Origin: Bartonella sp. B1099
Lineage (GTDB): Bacteria; Pseudomonadota; Alphaproteobacteria; Rhizobiales; Rhizobiaceae
DNA length: 64,000 nucleotides
NCBI RefSeq assembly: GCF_944801835.1
Contig: NZ_CALYLN010000001.1
Coordinates: forward strand, 1,086,001-1,150,000
Reading direction: 5' to 3'
Below the pieces are notes generated by a model, which saw only the letters and a list, made by a program, of their open reading frames with translations, was not told where the DNA came from and searched no databases. The position numbers and the translations under genes are program-made. This document shows, in pieces, positions 59,536 to 64,000 of the stretch; the stretch's first letter is position 1; the number at the start of each line of letters is the position of its first letter.

Positions 59536-60765
59536 ATGTATGTTATGCAAGATCACAGGCTTAATCCGAAATTTGTTCGACGTGGGCTCATTTTAGTGTT
59601 TATCACTTTATTGTTAGATATTCTTGGCATTGCAATTATTTGTCCCGTTTTGCCTGAATATTTTTCTCAGTTAACTGGAAAAGATATCAGTACATCTTTT
59701 GTAGAAAGAGGAAAATTGCTTGCAGCTTATTCAGTGATGCAGTTTTTGTTTGCTCCTGTTATTGGTAATCTTTCTGATCGTTATGGTCGTCGTCCTATTT
59801 TGCTTGTCTCTATTATCTGCTTTGCTCTTGATAATTTGATATGTGCTATAGCATGGAGCTATTCTATGTTATTTATCGGGCGTCTTTTGTCAGGAATAAG
59901 TGGGGCTAGTTTTGCAACTTGTACAGCTTATCTTGCTGATATATCAGATGAAAAAAATCGTACACGCAATTTTGGTCTATTAGGGGTTGCATCCGCATTA
60001 GGGTTTATTTTGGGGTCATTTATTGGTGGTTTTTTAGGTCAGTTTGGTCCGCGTATTCCTTTTTATTTTGCCACTGCTTTTTCGCTCATTAATTTTATTT
60101 TTGTTTGGGTTATGCTTCCTGAAACTCTTTCTTTATGGAATCGGCGTTTTTTTGATATTAAGCGGGCAAATCCCTTAGGCGCTTTTTGGCAACTGAAGCA
60201 ATATCCGATGGTTCTTTGGGTATTGTTGGTCTTTTTTCTTTATTGGTTTGCGGAATCTGTATGGCTAAGCATTTGGGCGTTTATTGCAAAAGAACGCTAT
60301 GAGTGGAGTTCGTTTTCCATAGGGCTATCCTATAGCGTTTTTGGGATAGTCCAATTGATTGTTATTGCTCTTATTTTGCCTTATTTTTCTAAACGATGGA
60401 GCGATTGGCGTATTACAATAGTGGGGCTTTTGTTTGCATCCGTTGCTATGCTAGGCTATACATTCGCAACAAAGGGGTGGATGGTTTATATGGTTTGTGC
60501 ATGTACAATGCTTGAATATCTTGTTCATGCACCTATTCGTGCTATTGCTTCAGCACAGGTGCCGACAAATGTACAAGGAGAGCTCCAAGGAGCCATGACA
60601 TCTGTTGTTTCATTGAGTTTAATATTTGGTTCTGCTTTTTATGTATTTCTCTTTGAATGTTTTACAGATAAAAATGCACTGTTTTATTTTTCTGGTGCTC
60701 CTTTTGTTGGGGGCTTTTTGCTTCTTGTCGTTGCAACGGTCATTTTTACCTTGCGGGTACGTTAA
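59536..60765 (+). CDS. TetA-like MFS drug/metabolite transporter
   Basis: A 409-residue inner-membrane protein with about 12 membrane helices. LLDILGIAIICPVLPEYF (helix 1) and the motif A GNLSDRYGRRPILLVSI between helices 2 and 3 place it in the TetA/DHA1 branch of the major facilitator superfamily, followed by LLGVASALGFILGSFIGG (antiporter motif C). Substrate unknown; do not read it as tetracycline resistance. Confidence 0.85.
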   Translation: MYVMQDHRLNPKFVRRGLILVFITLLLDILGIAIICPVLPEYFSQLTGKDISTSFVERGKLLAAYSVMQFLFAPVIGNLSDRYGRRPILLVSIICFALDNLICAIAWSYSMLFIGRLLSGISGASFATCTAYLADISDEKNRTRNFGLLGVASALGFILGSFIGGFLGQFGPRIPFYFATAFSLINFIFVWVMLPETLSLWNRRFFDIKRANPLGAFWQLKQYPMVLWVLLVFFLYWFAESVWLSIWAFIAKERYEWSSFSIGLSYSVFGIVQLIVIALILPYFSKRWSDWRITIVGLLFASVAMLGYTFATKGWMVYMVCACTMLEYLVHAPIRAIASAQVPTNVQGELQGAMTSVVSLSLIFGSAFYVFLFECFTDKNALFYFSGAPFVGGFLLLVVATVIFTLRVR

Positions 60766-60892
60766 TTTGTTGAAGGGGGTTGGTAAAAATATTTTGCGAG
60801 AGAATGCAATAATTTTTTTGTGATGTTTGTTTTCTAATATGGGTATGCATCGTAAAGCTTGTGTTTTTTTGCTTAGTGACATTCAGTATTCA

Positions 60893-60921
60893 TGGAGCAT
60901 TATGTTTAAAAAAATGCTCCA
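60893..60921. terminator. Inverted repeat between the MFS gene and carA
   Basis: TGGAGCAT and ATGCTCCA form a perfect 8-bp stem with a 13-base loop between two convergent genes. No T-run outside the stem; possible terminator. Confidence 0.45.
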
Positions 60922-61013
60922 GTGTTAGATGCATCAGTGTTATACGAATAATTTCAAATTTTTGATACTCAAACTGGAAGTAAAATACTGCGTATATTTA
61001 TTGGCATCTTATT

Positions 61014-62210
61014 TTAAGATATTTTTTTATAATTCATAATGAGATCAGAAAAATGTTGAAAGAGGTAGTGACTATCTTGTGGTCCAGGAGAAGCTTCTGG
61101 GTGATATTGAACAGAAAAAACGGGTTTTCCAATGATTCGAATACCACAATTTGAACCATCAAAGAGAGAGATATGTGTTTCCTGAACATGTTTTGGTAAA
61201 GAGGTTGCATTGACAGCAAAACCATGATTCATCGATACAATCTCAACTTTTCCACTGTTAAGGTCTTTAACGGGGTGGTTTGCACCATGATGTCCTTGGT
61301 GCATTTTTACGGTTTTTGCACCAACTGTCAGAGCGAGAAGTTGATGACCAAGACATATTCCAAAAATTGGTAAATTATGATCAATCAATGTGTTGATTGT
61401 TGGAATGGCATATTGAGCTGTCGCTGCGGGATCTCCTGGCCCATTAGAAAGAAAAATACCATCAGGATTCATTGCCAGAATTTCTTTTGCACTTGTGTGG
61501 GCGGGCACAACAGTAATGCGTGCTTTTTGTGTTGCCATAAGGCGAAGAATATTGCGTTTAATACCATAGTCAATGGCAACGATATGAAGATTGTGCACAT
61601 TGTTTGTGCCATACCCTTTATTCCAACTCCACGGTTCTTCATCCCATTGCATTGACGATTGAGATGTCACTTCTTTTGTAAGATCAAGATTGACAAGACC
61701 ATGCCATTTTTGTGCACGTTTTTTCAAAGAAGGAATATCAAAATTCCCATCAGGATCATGCGCAATGACAGCATTTTGCGCACCCTTTTCACGAATAAGA
61801 ATTGTGAGCGCGCGTGTATCAATACCACAAAGTGCAATAATTTTACGGGCTTTAAGCCATTGATGAAAGCTTTCATTGGCACGATAGTTTGAAGGATGTG
61901 TAATATCTGCTTTGAAAATAGCGCCAACAGCACCGTGGTCGTTGAGAGGCGTGAGAGCTTCGATATCTTCACTATTTGTCCCTACATTTCCTATATGAGG
62001 AAAAGTAAAATTAACGATTTGTTGTGTGTATGATGGGTCTGTGAGGATTTCTTCATAGCCTGTGATAGCGGTATTAAAACATACTTCAGCTTCAGCAATA
62101 CCTGTCGCACCTGCTCCTTTGCCTTCAATGACAGTTCCATCAGCAAGAACTAAGAGGGCTGTAGGTTTGCTAACACTCCAAGGGCTGCTCGATGAAATTG
62201 TTTGTATCAT
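61014..62210 (-). CDS. carA: Carbamoyl phosphate synthase small subunit
   Basis: The glutaminase subunit (398 residues) supplying ammonia for carbamoyl phosphate, feeding arginine and pyrimidine synthesis. N-terminal domain: LVLADGTVIEGKGAGATG, EVCFNTAITGYEEILTDPSY; C-terminal class I glutaminase with FLSNGPGDPAAT, the catalytic Cys in IFGICLGHQLLAL, and HPEASPGPQD. I prefer the ATG at 62210; an in-frame TTG lies 5 codons earlier. carB is not in the window. Confidence 0.95.
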   Translation of the reverse strand: MIQTISSSSPWSVSKPTALLVLADGTVIEGKGAGATGIAEAEVCFNTAITGYEEILTDPSYTQQIVNFTFPHIGNVGTNSEDIEALTPLNDHGAVGAIFKADITHPSNYRANESFHQWLKARKIIALCGIDTRALTILIREKGAQNAVIAHDPDGNFDIPSLKKRAQKWHGLVNLDLTKEVTSQSSMQWDEEPWSWNKGYGTNNVHNLHIVAIDYGIKRNILRLMATQKARITVVPAHTSAKEILAMNPDGIFLSNGPGDPAATAQYAIPTINTLIDHNLPIFGICLGHQLLALTVGAKTVKMHQGHHGANHPVKDLNSGKVEIVSMNHGFAVNATSLPKHVQETHISLFDGSNCGIRIIGKPVFSVQYHPEASPGPQDSHYLFQHFSDLIMNYKKIS

Positions 62211-62469
62211 AGTGTGTATCCACAATTTATTTTCTGAAAGGTATAATGATTAACTTTACACAAAAATTATACCTCTAACAGATGCTGTGTCTATTATTCT
62301 AGCCATGTTTTGCTTAAAGCAGAGAGTATAAGGACATTCCATGAAGAGGTAAAGTCTTGTTTTTATCTTTTCTAAAATCGAGTTCTCAATTATTTTTTTA
62401 TCTTCCATTGCAAGATGGATAAAGATTGGTTAAAAAGCATTTTCCGTTTGAACAAAATTGGATAAATTT

Positions 62470-62922
62470 ATGTTGCGTGACCAGATTGATGGGGCTCTTA
62501 AGGCTGCTTTGAAAGCGCAGGATAGTGCGCGTCTTGCTACACTTCGTTTAATGAATGCTGCGGTTAGGGATCGTGATATTCTTTATTATGATGAAGGGAA
62601 GCTAGAAGTCGATGATCAGCAGATACAGTCTGTTTTTACGAAAATGCTTCAACAGCGTGAAGCGTTAATGCGTGTGTATAAAGAGTCTGGTTGCTTGGAG
62701 TTAGCAGAGAAAGAACAAGCCGAAATAGAAGTTATTCGTGAATTTCTTCCCTATCAGCTTAAAGAGATGGAAGTAGAACAGGTTATTTGTGAAGCTTTGG
62801 CACAAACGAAAGCTAAAAAATTACGTGATATCGGTAAGGTGATGGCGTGGCTTAAGGAACGCTACGCAGGACAAATGAATTTTTCTAAAGTGTGCAATAG
62901 TCTTCGTAAAAAATTGCAATAG
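62470..62922 (+). CDS. GatB/YqeY domain protein
   Basis: A 150-residue all-helical cytosolic protein (MLRDQIDGALKAALKAQDSARLATLRLMNAAVRDRDI, then QRVKES-like helix and EIEVIREFLPYQL, GKVMAWLKERYAGQMNFSKV), the YqeY family, related to the tRNA-binding tail of GatB. Molecular role not defined. Divergent from carA, as is common in rhizobia. Confidence 0.85.
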   Translation: MLRDQIDGALKAALKAQDSARLATLRLMNAAVRDRDILYYDEGKLEVDDQQIQSVFTKMLQQREALMRVYKESGCLELAEKEQAEIEVIREFLPYQLKEMEVEQVICEALAQTKAKKLRDIGKVMAWLKERYAGQMNFSKVCNSLRKKLQ

Positions 62923-63522
62923 ATCTTATCAACTTAAAGGAATTGGAAAGTAATTTTTATTATGCAAGGCCTTTGTCTGTCAGTAGAATATTGGTCAACG
63001 GTATTATCTTACACATAAAACTCTTATAAAAAAATATTTCTTTGGAATGAACAAACCTGTTTTTTGGGATTCAGCGAGCAATAAAATATTTTTTCTGTCT
63101 CATGTTTTGTTGTTCTTGAAAGCTGTTACATCATTACAAAACAAAAAGATTATAGTTTTTTTACTTTTAAAAGGATTTATTGTTGTCTTTTTTGACGATT
63201 TAAAGCGTTTCTTTGATAAAGAGTTGTTGTTATTTTCCAAGAGTGGTGATTATTTGGCAAGAAGTTTAAATTGCAGATGGTTTTATCAATATGGTGCGGA
63301 TCTGCTTAAGTCAGGCGTTGGTTTTCGCGATTGTGATAAGGAAGGCAGAACTTTAAAACGCTTTTTTGTGGGGGGACATTTTTAAGCTGAGATCAAAGAA
63401 ATGTTTCGAACAGAAGGCTTTGTTTGTAATTTGTTTTGAGACGATTTTGAAAATTATTTTCTCATATACCCCTTTAAAGCTATGTAAAATCCATACATTA
63501 TGCAGAATAAAATGAGTATCCT
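62923..63522. other. Intergenic region with one doubtful open frame
   Basis: 600 bases between convergent YqeY and ubiC. A 112-residue open frame (63047-63385) has an N-terminal hydrophobic stretch and no recognisable family; its composition and weak start make it a doubtful gene. Confidence 0.4.
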
Positions 63523-64000
63523 CTATTTATGGGTATACAGTGGTGAGTCTGTTAAAAACAGCTCAGTGAGCAACAATGGCTCACCCGTTAGCCGTAAACG
63601 GGAACGGCGTGCCCATAACGCACCTTGTTGGCCAATATGAATGTAATCGCGGGTTAGTTTGTCACTGTTAAACAAATAGAGACCTAAGGGGATTGTTCCT
63701 AAATGCATCAAGGCTTGATTGTGGTGAAGGGTTTCTTGTGGAATGACAGTGCGTCCAAGGAGCCAAGGTTTATTATCGCCCATCAATATGACTTCTCGTA
63801 GCCAATAACGTGCACTTTTGGGGAGATGTTCTGCTTCTTCCTTTAATTTATCGCGTGTAATAAAACATTCGCGTTGTTGTTGAACTTGGAAACAGGTGCA
63901 ATATTTTTTTAATCGAAGCGTCATCGAGCCCGATTCCATGAGCCAATCCCGTATGTTTTCTGGTATGGGAGGCTTTTGATCAAAGAGCCACTTCAGAGGT
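63523..64000 (-). CDS. ubiC: Chorismate--pyruvate lyase UbiC family, N terminus outside the window
   Basis: The frame is open to the last base, so the true start lies beyond; the ATG at 63939 is internal ([13 protein letters not shown]). UbiC cleaves chorismate to 4-hydroxybenzoate, the first step of ubiquinone synthesis. Visible features: the [10 protein letters not shown] region, [36 protein letters not shown] and the conserved C-terminal [21 protein letters not shown]. Family call is good; the 5' end is missing. Confidence 0.85.
   Translation of the reverse strand, partial: PLKWLFDQKPPIPENIRDWLMESGSMTLRLKKYCTCFQVQQQRECFITRDKLKEEAEHLPKSARYWLREVILMGDNKPWLLGRTVIPQETLHHNQALMHLGTIPLGLYLFNSDKLTRDYIHIGQQGALWARRSRLRLTGEPLLLTELFLTDSPLYTHK

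Noticed and set aside
59536-60765. Tetracycline resistance gene
   Set aside because: Only the general TetA/DHA1 MFS motifs are present; close relatives transport many substrates.
63047-63385. 112-residue open frame between YqeY and ubiC
   Set aside because: Weak start, no family, lies in a convergent spacer; kept only as a note on the gap.

Overview
The window is chromosomal DNA of an alphaproteobacterium of the order Hyphomicrobiales, almost certainly a Bartonella species. The evidence is the AT-rich composition with long non-coding spacers, the ChpT/CtrA/SciP cell-cycle genes, an EipA-type (DUF1134) envelope protein, a TauE/TIGR02186 pair, a large pertactin-type autotransporter, several DppA-like binding proteins and phage-island debris at tRNA genes. 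I cannot fix the species from sequence alone.

Layout. 1-1.4 kb: edge of a phage-derived island (YqaJ-type recombinase, DUF488 protein, small HTH protein) abutting the 3' end of tRNA-Leu(CAG). 1.6-16.5 kb: mostly minus-strand housekeeping genes: gpmA-dapB, a GST, the rpmH-rnpA-yidC-engB cluster, mrp, a ProC-like dehydrogenase, rsmI-yraN, and the electron-transfer flavoprotein set etfB-etfA-ETF:QO. 17-20 kb: a tail-anchored coiled-coil orphan, a TauE/SafE permease with its TIGR02186 partner, and a small membrane protein.

20.5-39.6 kb is the most unusual part. Three DppA-type solute-binding protein genes stand in tandem. Each is preceded by a decayed copy of the 5' part of xseA, and the intact xseA follows the third. 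A fourth copy lies beyond an integrase scar, and a fifth, more divergent copy heads an apparent dppABCDF operon. So five binding proteins stand by one visible DppBCDF permease, as expected if a [dppA + 5' xseA] unit was amplified repeatedly. Conserved, base-pair-compensated hairpins follow the three tandem copies.

40-46.5 kb: a 1288-residue autotransporter, then a broken phage gpD gene and a DnaB-type helicase ending at the 3' side of tRNA-Met. 46.6-48.8 kb: an oxidoreductase/aminotransferase pair that fits GnnA/GnnB, which make the diamino sugar of lipid A. 49-53.5 kb: EipA, ChpT, CtrA, FliJ and SciP, the output end of the CckA-ChpT-CtrA cell-cycle relay. 54-64 kb: mnmA, a dead SpoU-family RNA methyltransferase gene, a likely three-hairpin small RNA with its own promoter and terminator (a candidate AbcR-type riboregulator), a cation-efflux transporter, a DUF1460 lipoprotein, a TetA-like MFS transporter, carA, a GatB/YqeY protein and the C-terminal part of UbiC.

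The strongest leads are the dppA/xseA amplification, the sRNA candidate and the chimeric phage-scar gene. No completely new multi-gene defence or metabolic system was recognised.
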